Shown: positions 13,664-19,607 of the stretch, one piece after another | How positions within the stretch are numbered: position 1 is the first letter of the stretch | How the letters are laid out: every line of letters begins with the position of its first letter | DNA from: Treponema sp. | Lineage (GTDB): Bacteria > Spirochaetota > Spirochaetia > Treponematales > Breznakiellaceae | Direction: 5' to 3' | DNA length: 19,607 nucleotides | NCBI GenBank assembly: GCA_031258505.1 | Contig: JAIRMT010000083.1 | Span: 1 to 19,607, forward strand | Made by a program: the position numbers and the translations under genes | The notes under the pieces: model-generated | What the model saw: the letters and a program-made list of their open reading frames with translations, nothing else | Databases searched by the model: none | Told to the model about the DNA's origin: nothing

Positions 13664-14887
13664 CTAAAGCGAATCCTTCTTATGCATCGCGTCAAGGAGA
13701 CGCAGCGTGCCTTCTGAAATATCGACCTGGCGAGAACGAAGATAAGCCACATTGTTATCAAGTACCGTAGTGAAAAGCTGGTCAAGACTGCCGGTTTCGC
13801 TCAAGTCCCTCAACGCCGGATCAATACCTTCCCGCGTTACTTCAATCTTATCGGCAATGAAAAGCGTTTTTGCAAGACTCCCCATGCCCATACCACCGCC
13901 AATATGCAGACGGACAGCCTCCAGTACATCAGCCGGGAACGCTGTTGGCGCGGTTTCCGGCGAAGCCTGTGGTAGTAGCGTTGCCGGAGCCACGCCAAAA
14001 CGTTCCGCGAGCAGCACTGCCGCAGCGCGGGCGTGAAGCAGACCAGGTTTCTTCTGTTCCAGCTTGCTTATCCCGCTGCCATCGCGTCCAGCCAGGTCTA
14101 TCAGTTCCTGCTCAGGCAATGATTTGCAAATGTCATGGCTAATGCCGGCAAGATAACCCTTGCGGGGATCAAGACCAAAGCGGCGGCAAAGGTCGGAACA
14201 GAGGAGCGCCACAGTACGGCTGTGAATGAAACGGGACTGGCTTATCAGAGAACGCGCCGCTTCTTCAACACGGACGAGAAGCGCGAGTGTGGGCGAATCA
14301 TCATAGGCGCGCGGCGGGAACCGGTAGAGACCGCGATCTTCTATGATCATACGCGCCCCGTGCGGCACAAGGTAACGCCAGTTGCCGTTATTGCGGATGC
14401 GCTCCCGTATCTCGGCTGAGGAGATGTTCATAATCTCGTTATGCAACTGGGTGTATGGGTAAGGAAACGCTATGTCCGCTGAAAGCTGACGTCGCGCTAT
14501 GATAATATCAGCGCTTTTAACAATGTCATCGGCGCGCCGCCATTTGTGGAAGTCCTGTACAAGGTCGTCGCCCAGCACCAGCGCTGGTTTACCAGTGGGA
14601 CGGTAGCGCCGCACAATATCAGCGATGGTGTCAACCGTATATGAGATGTTTTTGCGCCTCATTTCACAGTCGTCAATGCCAAGGCGCGAGTCCCCTGCTA
14701 TTGAGGCCATGAGCATCTCCAGGCGCTCGGCAGGACTGGCACCATCCGCGCCCAGCTTAAACGGCGATTGATACGTCGGTACCAGAATCACGCGCTCATA
14801 ATCATACGCTGCAAGTACCGTGTCCGCGAGGTACAGATGACCCAAATGCACTGGATTAAAACTTCCGCCCAGTATTGCCAGCTTCAT
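13664..14887 (-). CDS. nadD: Fusion of nicotinate-nucleotide adenylyltransferase (NadD) and YqeK-type HD hydrolase
   Basis: 407 residues, about twice the length of NadD alone. N-terminal half (1-190): NadD nucleotidyltransferase with GGSFNPVHLGH (7-17), VPTYQSPFK (36-44), LVLGDDLVQDFHKWR (103-117) and NISSAEIRERI (154-164), making deamido-NAD from NaMN and ATP. C-terminal half (205-400): YqeK HD domain with His222 (RFIHSRTVA), His251-Asp252 (GISHDICKSL), His285 (LLHARAAAVL), His328 and Asp346 (TLFIADKIEV); YqeK proteins are symmetrical Ap4A hydrolases. In Bacillus the two are separate neighbours, so a fusion here links NAD synthesis and Ap4A removal in one chain. The ATG abuts the obgE stop. 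Confidence 0.95.
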   Translation of the reverse strand: MKLAILGGSFNPVHLGHLYLADTVLAAYDYERVILVPTYQSPFKLGADGASPAERLEMLMASIAGDSRLGIDDCEMRRKNISYTVDTIADIVRRYRPTGKPALVLGDDLVQDFHKWRRADDIVKSADIIIARRQLSADIAFPYPYTQLHNEIMNISSAEIRERIRNNGNWRYLVPHGARMIIEDRGLYRFPPRAYDDSPTLALLVRVEEAARSLISQSRFIHSRTVALLCSDLCRRFGLDPRKGYLAGISHDICKSLPEQELIDLAGRDGSGISKLEQKKPGLLHARAAAVLLAERFGVAPATLLPQASPETAPTAFPADVLEAVRLHIGGGMGMGSLAKTLFIADKIEVTREGIDPALRDLSETGSLDQLFTTVLDNNVAYLRSRQVDISEGTLRLLDAMHKKDSL

Positions 14888-15904
14888 TTATGCCTCCACT
14901 TCTTCTACTGCTTCCTCATGCCTGCTGTCAGCGAGCCGCGCCAGGCGTCCGCCAAGCTCCACTATACCTTCCCCAGAAAAGACCGAGACGCCCAGGGTTT
15001 CTTCGCTAATGTATTTTGCTTTAAGTTGCTTAAAACGCTCTGTTGTTCCCGCAAGGTCCAGCTTGGTTCCAATAAGCAGGCGCGGCTTTTGAACAAGCCC
15101 ATCTGAAAACGAGGCAAGTTCCCTGTACAGCACATCAAAGGCGTCAAGGTAATTGTCTTCAGACAGGTCAATGAGAAAGGCAAGCGCAGCAGTGCGGGAA
15201 ATGTGCTTGAGAAAGCGGATGCCTAGACCTTGCCCGCTTGACGCGCCTTCAATAAGGCCGGGTATGTCAGCCAGAATGATGTCCCGATCATCAATGGTAA
15301 GTATTCCCAGGTTGGGAATCTTGGTGGTAAAGGGATACGGCGCAATCTTGGGACGGGCGTTAGTGTAGCGGTCAAGCAGCGACGACTTGCCCGCATTGGG
15401 GAAGCCTACAAAGCCAATGTCCGCCATGAGCTGAAGTTCCACCTTGAGCCGCGCCACAACGCCGCTCTTGCCGGGCAGGGCTTTGCGCGGTGCCTGATTC
15501 ACCGACGACTTGAAGTGGATATTGCCCCAGCCCCCGTTCCCGCCCTTGAGAAACACGAAGTCTTCCCCGTGCTTGCCAAAATCCCGAACCAGTTTCCCAG
15601 TATCTGCCTCCCGTATTATTGAACCGGGAGGTAGAGGAATGATAATGTCATCACCATTCCTGCCGTAACGCGCCGAGCCTTCGCCGTCATGCCCGTTTTC
15701 AGCCTTAAACGACTGCCTGTAGCGCAGGTGAGCCAGGGTGCGCAGGTTTCGGCGCACCACAAAGACCACATCCCCGCCGCGCCCTCCGTCGCCGCCGGAA
15801 GGCCCGCCGCGGGGAACATACTTTTCCCGCCGGAATGCCACACAGCCGTTGCCCCCTGAACCAGAGGCAACCTCAATCAACGCTTCATCGGCAAATTTCG
15901 TCAT
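14888..15904 (-). CDS. obgE: GTPase ObgE/CgtA
   Basis: Ribosome-associated GTPase for 50S assembly and stress signalling. 338 residues. The Gly-rich Obg fold (1-158) has VASGSGGNGCVAFRREKYVP, GGPSGGDGGRGGDV and a GGNGGWGN loop. G domain (159-330): G1 GFPNAGKSS (167-175), switch TTKIPNLG, G3 DIPGLIEGA (213-221), G4 GTKLD (279-283) and G5 SVFSGEG (307-313). Asn of the usual NKxD motif is Thr280 here. The C-terminus is short and acidic (EEAVEEVEA), without a TGS or OCT extension. In operon after rpmA (63-bp gap), before nadD with no gap. Confidence 0.96.
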   Translation of the reverse strand: MTKFADEALIEVASGSGGNGCVAFRREKYVPRGGPSGGDGGRGGDVVFVVRRNLRTLAHLRYRQSFKAENGHDGEGSARYGRNGDDIIIPLPPGSIIREADTGKLVRDFGKHGEDFVFLKGGNGGWGNIHFKSSVNQAPRKALPGKSGVVARLKVELQLMADIGFVGFPNAGKSSLLDRYTNARPKIAPYPFTTKIPNLGILTIDDRDIILADIPGLIEGASSGQGLGIRFLKHISRTAALAFLIDLSEDNYLDAFDVLYRELASFSDGLVQKPRLLIGTKLDLAGTTERFKQLKAKYISEETLGVSVFSGEGIVELGGRLARLADSRHEEAVEEVEA

Positions 15905-15967
15905 GTTACGTTTGCCTGTCGCAAAGCCAGACCAGACTCAAGAAGCAGAATCCTCACGCCCGCTGGT

Positions 15968-16234
15968 CTAGTCCGCCGCAGCTACAGCGGGAATCACGGT
16001 TGCCAGCTTCCGGCCACGGCGCTGGGTGAATGAAACTGTTCCATCAACCAGCGCAAAGAGCGTGTAATCACCGCCGCACCCAACATGCGTTCCCGGGTGA
16101 ATCTTGGTCCCCCGCTGACGCGCGATGATCGTCCCTGCCTTTACCCGCTTTCCTTCTCCAGCCTTGATACCTAGGTACTGGGGATTGGAATCCCGTCCGT
16201 TTTTAGCGCCACTACCGCCTCGTTTTCGAGCCAT
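15968..16234 (-). CDS. rpmA: 50S ribosomal protein L27
   Basis: 88 residues, starting MARKRGGSGAKNGRDSNPQY, then RQRGTKIHPGTHVGCGGDYTLF and DGTVSFTQR. It has the short N-terminus of the E. coli type, which reaches the peptidyl transferase centre, and no MLxxNLQFF-like leader. The ATG at 16234 has GGAGG seven bases upstream inside the prp coding region, one base after the prp stop; an in-frame TGA 21-23 bases upstream of the ATG rules out a longer form. Confidence 0.98.
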   Translation of the reverse strand: MARKRGGSGAKNGRDSNPQYLGIKAGEGKRVKAGTIIARQRGTKIHPGTHVGCGGDYTLFALVDGTVSFTQRRGRKLATVIPAVAAAD

Positions 16235-16235
16235 A

Positions 16236-16565
16236 TTAGTTCCTCCGTATAGTCATTGTACAATAGTCAGGGTATTCTTCAGAAACCGAGTGAAGACCTT
16301 CGACTAAAAAAGCGCCCGCAACAAAGAGCGTTTCCTTTCCAGCCGCCGTATACTGGGTTTCCATAAGAAAAAGGCCGCGCTCCAGCGGGCCGCCCCGAAC
16401 AACGATCCCTTCCGCTAGGGAAAGGATATGCAGGGCTGTTCTCGTCAGTATTGAGACAGCGGCGCAGACAATATCGCCGCCTTTGGGCCCTGCGTGGGCG
16501 TGTCCTGAAACTCGGCAGGACTTGAGTATGTCCGCCGAATCCAAAACCACGTCAATCACGATCAT
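16236..16565 (-). CDS. prp: Prp (YsxB) ribosomal-processing cysteine protease
   Basis: 109 residues. The family cleaves the N-terminal leader of L27 in Firmicutes and relatives. The catalytic dyad is intact and at the standard positions: His22 in SGHAHAGPKGGD and Cys34 in DIVCAAVS. A GLFLMET strand and a VSEEYPDYCTM C-terminal helix region follow. It lies between rplU (5 bp gap) and rpmA (1 bp gap), the classical place. L27 next door has no leader to cut, so the target here is unknown. Confidence 0.9.
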   Translation of the reverse strand: MIVIDVVLDSADILKSCRVSGHAHAGPKGGDIVCAAVSILTRTALHILSLAEGIVVRGGPLERGLFLMETQYTAAGKETLFVAGAFLVEGLHSVSEEYPDYCTMTIRRN

Positions 16566-16570
16566 CCGAG

Positions 16571-16882
16571 CTACGCTCCCTGAATGTCCTCGATCTTGAT
16601 TACCGAATACCGCTGCCGGTGTCCCTGCTTTTTGCGGTGATCCTTCTTGGGTATGTACTTGAATACGATGATCTTCTTGTCTTTTTCATGGGATTCCACT
16701 GTGGCAGATACTGAAACACCAGGCAGATACGGCGCGCCAACCTGTACTGTATCCCCTGAAACCATGAGAACCGAATCAATGTTCAGAGCAGAACCAGGTT
16801 CCGCGTCAAGCAAATCAACCTTTAAGTGAGCGCCTTTCTCAGCCTTGTACTGTTTGCCCTTAAATTCCATTAATGCGTACAT
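16571..16882 (-). CDS. rplU: 50S ribosomal protein L21
   Basis: 103 residues, the usual length: YALMEFKGKQYKAEKG at the N-terminus, a central VGAPYLPGVSVSATVE, and the basic rRNA-binding IVFKYIPKKDHRKKQGHRQ that defines L21. The ATG at 16882 is preceded by AAGGA six bases away. First gene of the operon running to rsfS, with a strong promoter at 16920-16949. Confidence 0.98.
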   Translation of the reverse strand: MYALMEFKGKQYKAEKGAHLKVDLLDAEPGSALNIDSVLMVSGDTVQVGAPYLPGVSVSATVESHEKDKKIIVFKYIPKKDHRKKQGHRQRYSVIKIEDIQGA

Positions 16883-16919
16883 CTTTTTTCCTTTTTTTCC
16901 TTAGTAAAAAACTTAGCTC

Positions 16920-16949
16920 TTTATACTCTGTATCAATGTCCCGCGTCAA
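16920..16949 (-). promoter_or_regulatory. Sigma70-type promoter of the rplU operon
   Basis: On the minus strand TTGACG (complement of 16944-16949), an 18-base spacer and TATAAA (complement of 16920-16925), with a leader of about 30 bases before rplU. No terminator is seen between it and the nuclease gene upstream. Confidence 0.65.
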
Positions 16950-16974
16950 CCCATCGCTATTCCTCCCAAGTCTC

Positions 16975-17928
16975 CTACAGATTCCTATCCGCCTGAAGCC
17001 GCTTTTTGATATCCTCCAAGGAGTATCCCGCGTTGATGAATTCCAATATCGCAGAGCTTACCTCTTGCCTTCCTTCCTGTCTGCCCTCTAGCTTTCCTTC
17101 CTGTCTGCCTTTCTGCTGGCCTATCTGTATACCTTTCTGTATGCCTTTCTCCATGCCTTCTTGTATGCCTTCCCGTCGGGCATGAACAACCTTGCTCTGG
17201 GTGTCTACCTCATACTTGTACTCGCTCATCAACCGAGCGCGTTCTATCTCGTCTTTGCTTATCATCAGTAATTCCTTTCCAGCCATCGCTATCCCTTCCT
17301 CCTCTTTCAATAGATCATTGATCTTTTCCCGCTTGCTCTTGTCCGTCAAATATCGGAAAAATATCCCCCACTGCTCCGCCATGGTCATGGCTCCGGCGGG
17401 TTTCTCCACCACACTGTCCAGCTTCGATAACTCCAGCGTGATGATCCGGCTCCGGCCCCCAAGAGACACTCCCCGAAGGGGGTCGTAATACTCAAAGCTA
17501 TGCAGAAACTCCTCGTCCCCGAAAAACCGCCCCTTCGCCAATACCGCTATCTGGTACGCCGCTTTCAGGTCGTTATAGGTCTTCTCCGTCCCCCGTATGT
17601 CCTGCCCAGTGAAGAGCTTCCCCGCGTGAAACTCCAACCGCACCGGCTCATAGGAGTCCGGGTTCAGGGACATTTCTATATTGACCAGCTCCCCGTCTTC
17701 CCCCTTGCAGGTTATGTCAAAGCGAATCTGCCGATCCCGCAGGTTGTCTATGGGCGGCTCATTGGCGGTTATGACGACAACGGTCAGTTCCCGCGCTATG
17801 ATGGCGGACAGGAGCCGGGAGAGGGCTTTCCGGGATTCCGGTGTTTCCCGGGTAAACACAGCCTTAAAGACATTGTCCATGCAAATATCAATAAGATCAT
17901 CAGTTTCGTCAAATTGTAGTAATGCCAT
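16975..17928 (-). CDS. Rpn-family PD-(D/E)XK nuclease / putative transposase
   Basis: 317 residues. The N-terminal nuclease domain has DNVFKAVFT (18-26), Asp71 in RFDITCKGEDGE and Glu85 in LVNIEMSLNP; Rpn proteins usually have Glu-x-Gln or Glu-x-Lys, here the third position is Ser87. After a helical middle with the EYYDPLRGVSLGGR region, the C-terminus (253-289) is a run of four-residue KGIQ/EGRQ/EGMQ-type repeats, a common feature of these proteins in spirochaetes and cyanobacteria, ending in a short helix with GYSLEDIKKRL. The family (E. coli RpnA) makes DNA breaks that promote RecA-independent recombination. The ATG has AGGAG five bases upstream. No terminal inverted repeats or target duplications were seen, so no full transposon is claimed. 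Confidence 0.88.
   Translation of the reverse strand: MALLQFDETDDLIDICMDNVFKAVFTRETPESRKALSRLLSAIIARELTVVVITANEPPIDNLRDRQIRFDITCKGEDGELVNIEMSLNPDSYEPVRLEFHAGKLFTGQDIRGTEKTYNDLKAAYQIAVLAKGRFFGDEEFLHSFEYYDPLRGVSLGGRSRIITLELSKLDSVVEKPAGAMTMAEQWGIFFRYLTDKSKREKINDLLKEEEGIAMAGKELLMISKDEIERARLMSEYKYEVDTQSKVVHARREGIQEGMEKGIQKGIQIGQQKGRQEGKLEGRQEGRQEVSSAILEFINAGYSLEDIKKRLQADRNL
17074..17175 (-). repeat. 12-bp repeat encoding the Gly/Gln/Lys-rich C-terminus of the Rpn nuclease
   Basis: Tandem 12-base units on the minus strand encode KGIQ, EGRQ and EGMQ variants. The units are diverged but in frame. Such repeats can change copy number. Confidence 0.7.
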
Positions 17929-18203
17929 AGATACTCCTATCGTTCAGGATACTTCAATTTTATCGTGATGGAAAGCAGTGTTGGAGCTACCTTGCGCTAA
18001 CCCCCGCCGAGCCTTGCAAACCCCGTCAAACCAAAGATGCGCAAGCGCGACAGGCTCCTCGTAAGAAAAGACAGGCTCCGGCTTGCAAGCCCGGTCATAT
18101 TTCTTAGCTTGTTGACAGTGAGCCTGCACTGGCTGGAACAAAAAGCGGCTACCCATCGGATAGCCGCCTGTACGATTCAGCCGCCGCACATTATGTGCGC
18201 GCC
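17929..18203. other. Intergenic region with short direct repeats
   Basis: No gene is supported. It has GACAGGCTCC twice, 21 bases apart (18049-18058 and 18070-18079), and an imperfect repeat TTGCAA-N-CCC-GTCA (18014-18027 and 18083-18096). A minus frame of 81 codons (17944-18189) is open but has no ribosome site. The outer-membrane gene terminator is at 18140-18167. Confidence 0.5.
18140..18167 (-). terminator. Rho-independent terminator of the outer-membrane protein gene
   Basis: Minus-strand GCGGCTA-TCCGATGGG-TAGCCGC followed by TTTTTG, about 37 bases after the stop. The stem is perfect over 7 bp. Confidence 0.85.
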
Positions 18204-19568
18204 TCAGAAGCCAAAACGGAACCCCACGCCAATGCCAAGTCCGCTGGCGTTAAAGCTGCCCAGAAAGTCAGTGGACTGGAGCGAGGCTTCTGCCAAAATC
18301 TCAAGTATACGCAGATTGATGCCAATACCAGCCCGATGCTTCCACACTCCCTGATTCAAACCTGTTCCCAGTTGGAAAGACAGGAACAGGAGGCTCGTAT
18401 CCGCCTGTATACCCCAGTTGAAGTTCGGATCGCCAGAAGCCGTGAGCGCCGTGAAGCCTATGTTCGGCTTGAGGACAAACTTCAGGAACCTCATGTCAAG
18501 CACCTGCCACTTGGCGTATACGTCAAACGTGAGCGGACGACTTACGGACTGGTTCGCATCGGTAACGTATTCTGGATCACCAACTTCCATATTTGTCTCC
18601 ATCTTAGGATCGGAGAGCGGGTTATCACCTAACCCTATACTAAGATCATCTGCCTTTATGGTCATCCGGTGAGTTAGCGTGGACGGGATAATAGGGATGT
18701 TGTTCGCCGTGCCGCCAACATAGAGCCAGTCGAAAAGCCCATACTCCGCGCCAATGGTGAGGTCAAAGCCTGCGTGGGACATATCCGCTATTTGCGCATA
18801 ATCCCCTTCTTTCAAGGAAAAAGGAGTATACACATCAATCTTGCCGTCAACAGAGAGTTTGAAGTTGTTACTGGTGTTAAGGCTATATTTCAGTGTGGAT
18901 TTGGGGATGTAGACAAGCGGCACAAATGCGGCGGGCGAGGCTGTGAATGTCCAGCGATCCAGATGCAGGAAGCCGCGCAAACCTGTTTCCATGAAGATGC
19001 CGCCAGCTACACTGACCGCCTCTCCGCTCATGTCATGTTTTTCGCCATTGCCATTCGCGAGAAAGTCCAGCAAGGCTGAACCCAATGTAAAATTGATGTC
19101 TCCCTCCATCTTGGCAAATACCCCTATGCCGAGAAATTCTCCAATGTTGATGTTCAAGAAGCCATTCACTAATGGAGAAAGCGCCGCGATCATGCCGTTT
19201 TCCCCGACTTTCTTCTGTATTTCAGGAATATCCAGAACGATTTCCTTGCGAAACAAGTCGCTGAAACCAAGCCCATTGTTTGCCACGCCGCCGCTGACGT
19301 CAACGCCGATTTCAAAGAACCGTTTCGGCGGCTCAGACATGGGCATCCCTTTTGCTTTCTGTTCCGGCTCTTCCACCGTTGACTCAGGCGCTGCCGGCTC
19401 TGCCGGCGCTGCCGAGGCTTCGGGAGACTGAGCCGAGGCTTCGGCTTGCTTGCGCGCATCCTCGGCAATCCTCTCCATATCAGACTCAAGCGCGTCCTGA
19501 GCGAATAGCGGCGCTCCAAAAGCCAGCGCCGCGCACAGGAGCGTTATCAGTATGTTTGCTCTTTTCAT
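18204..19568 (-). CDS. Outer-membrane beta-barrel protein, family unknown
   Basis: 454 residues with a clear type I signal peptide (MKRANILITLLCAALAFGAPLFAQ, cleavage after 24). Residues 25-80 form an Ala/Glu/Pro-rich linker (PEASAAPAEPAAPEST). From residue 85 to the end come many alternating hydrophobic/polar strands (for example FFEIGVDVSGGVA, WTFTASPAAFVPLVYIP, KFVLKPNIGFTALTA, LGIGVGFRFGF) and the last residue is Phe, the C-terminal signature read by the BAM machinery. No pore or adhesin family is recognised; similar barrel proteins of unknown role are frequent in treponemes. The ATG has AGGAG six bases upstream and follows the previous stop by 12 bp, so the two genes are probably co-transcribed. 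Confidence 0.8.
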   Translation of the reverse strand: MKRANILITLLCAALAFGAPLFAQDALESDMERIAEDARKQAEASAQSPEASAAPAEPAAPESTVEEPEQKAKGMPMSEPPKRFFEIGVDVSGGVANNGLGFSDLFRKEIVLDIPEIQKKVGENGMIAALSPLVNGFLNINIGEFLGIGVFAKMEGDINFTLGSALLDFLANGNGEKHDMSGEAVSVAGGIFMETGLRGFLHLDRWTFTASPAAFVPLVYIPKSTLKYSLNTSNNFKLSVDGKIDVYTPFSLKEGDYAQIADMSHAGFDLTIGAEYGLFDWLYVGGTANNIPIIPSTLTHRMTIKADDLSIGLGDNPLSDPKMETNMEVGDPEYVTDANQSVSRPLTFDVYAKWQVLDMRFLKFVLKPNIGFTALTASGDPNFNWGIQADTSLLFLSFQLGTGLNQGVWKHRAGIGINLRILEILAEASLQSTDFLGSFNASGLGIGVGFRFGF

Positions 19569-19580
19569 TATAAGCTCCTT

Positions 19581-19607
19581 TTAAAATTTAACCTGATAGT
19601 TCAGATC
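19581..19607 (-). CDS. 3' end of an upstream gene, probably another outer-membrane protein
   Basis: The last codons on the minus strand read DLNYQVKF and TAA. Alternating Tyr, Val, Phe with a terminal Phe is the usual closing strand of an outer-membrane barrel. Only eight residues are visible, so this is a suggestion; it would be the gene before the barrel protein, 12 bp apart. Confidence 0.4.
   Translation of the reverse strand, partial: DLNYQVKF

Noticed and set aside
15929..15969. Terminator between rpmA and obgE
   Set aside because: AGACCAG and CTGGTCT can pair, but the loop is 27 bases and no T-tract follows; the genes are normally one operon.
16975..17928. Complete insertion sequence around the Rpn gene
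   Set aside because: No terminal inverted repeats or target duplications were found by eye; Rpn genes often stand alone.
17944..18189. 81-codon minus ORF downstream of the outer-membrane gene
   Set aside because: It covers the terminator hairpin and has no ribosome site.

Overview
The window reads as a piece of chromosome from a spirochaete, most likely a gut-type Treponema. Clues are the mix of genes: a periplasmic HEAT-repeat protein, a Phe-terminated outer-membrane barrel, an Rpn-type PD-(D/E)XK nuclease with a repetitive C-terminus, a LytR-CpsA-Psr protein, a secreted GH10 xylanase and a UxuA-type mannonate dehydratase, plus several tandem repeats. The exact species is inference. Most genes lie on the minus strand; only the xylanase and a small acidic protein are on plus.

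Layout. 1-797: 5' part of mannonate dehydratase (minus), preceded by a previously hidden 49-codon ORF with a good Shine-Dalgarno (SD) site (846-995, minus). 996-1512: no clear gene; a possible decayed plus-strand reading frame and a 23-bp tandem repeat (1323-1494). 1513-5281: compact minus operon ymdB-like phosphodiesterase > tgt > HEAT-repeat protein > VOC/glyoxalase protein, with 4-bp stop/start overlaps at the first two junctions. 5366-6895: ribonuclease Y with its own promoter and terminator. 7160-9301: plus-strand CBM22-GH10 xylanase with a long Pro/Ala/Thr linker, a structured leader and a strong terminator shared with the convergent ogt gene (9370-9873). 9874-10582: no clear gene; a striking 42-bp tandem array. 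10583-11656: exported cyclophilin-FKBP fusion. 11804-12070: small, extremely acidic protein on plus, whose 3' end overlaps the end of rsfS on minus. 12010-16882: classical ribosome/GTPase/NAD operon rplU-prp-rpmA-obgE-nadD/yqeK-lytR-rsfS. 16975-17928: Rpn-type nuclease. 18204-19568: outer-membrane protein, preceded at the window edge by the last codons of another gene.

How they fit together. The 12.0-16.9 kb operon joins ribosome assembly and hibernation (L21, Prp, L27, ObgE, RsfS) with NAD synthesis and Ap4A hydrolysis (NadD-YqeK fusion). RNase Y, Tgt and the YmdB-like protein form an RNA-metabolism neighbourhood. The xylanase and mannonate dehydratase would fit use of glucuronoxylan, though they are not in one operon.

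The most interesting observations are: the antisense overlap that turns an Asp/Glu tract into a poly-Ser tail on RsfS; the 42-bp array that forms a chain of stem-loops displaying a Shine-Dalgarno/anti-Shine-Dalgarno hexamer; a Prp protease with an intact dyad beside an L27 that has no cleavable leader; and three independent short tandem repeat loci within 9 kb. No complete transposon, CRISPR array, tRNA or rRNA was seen.
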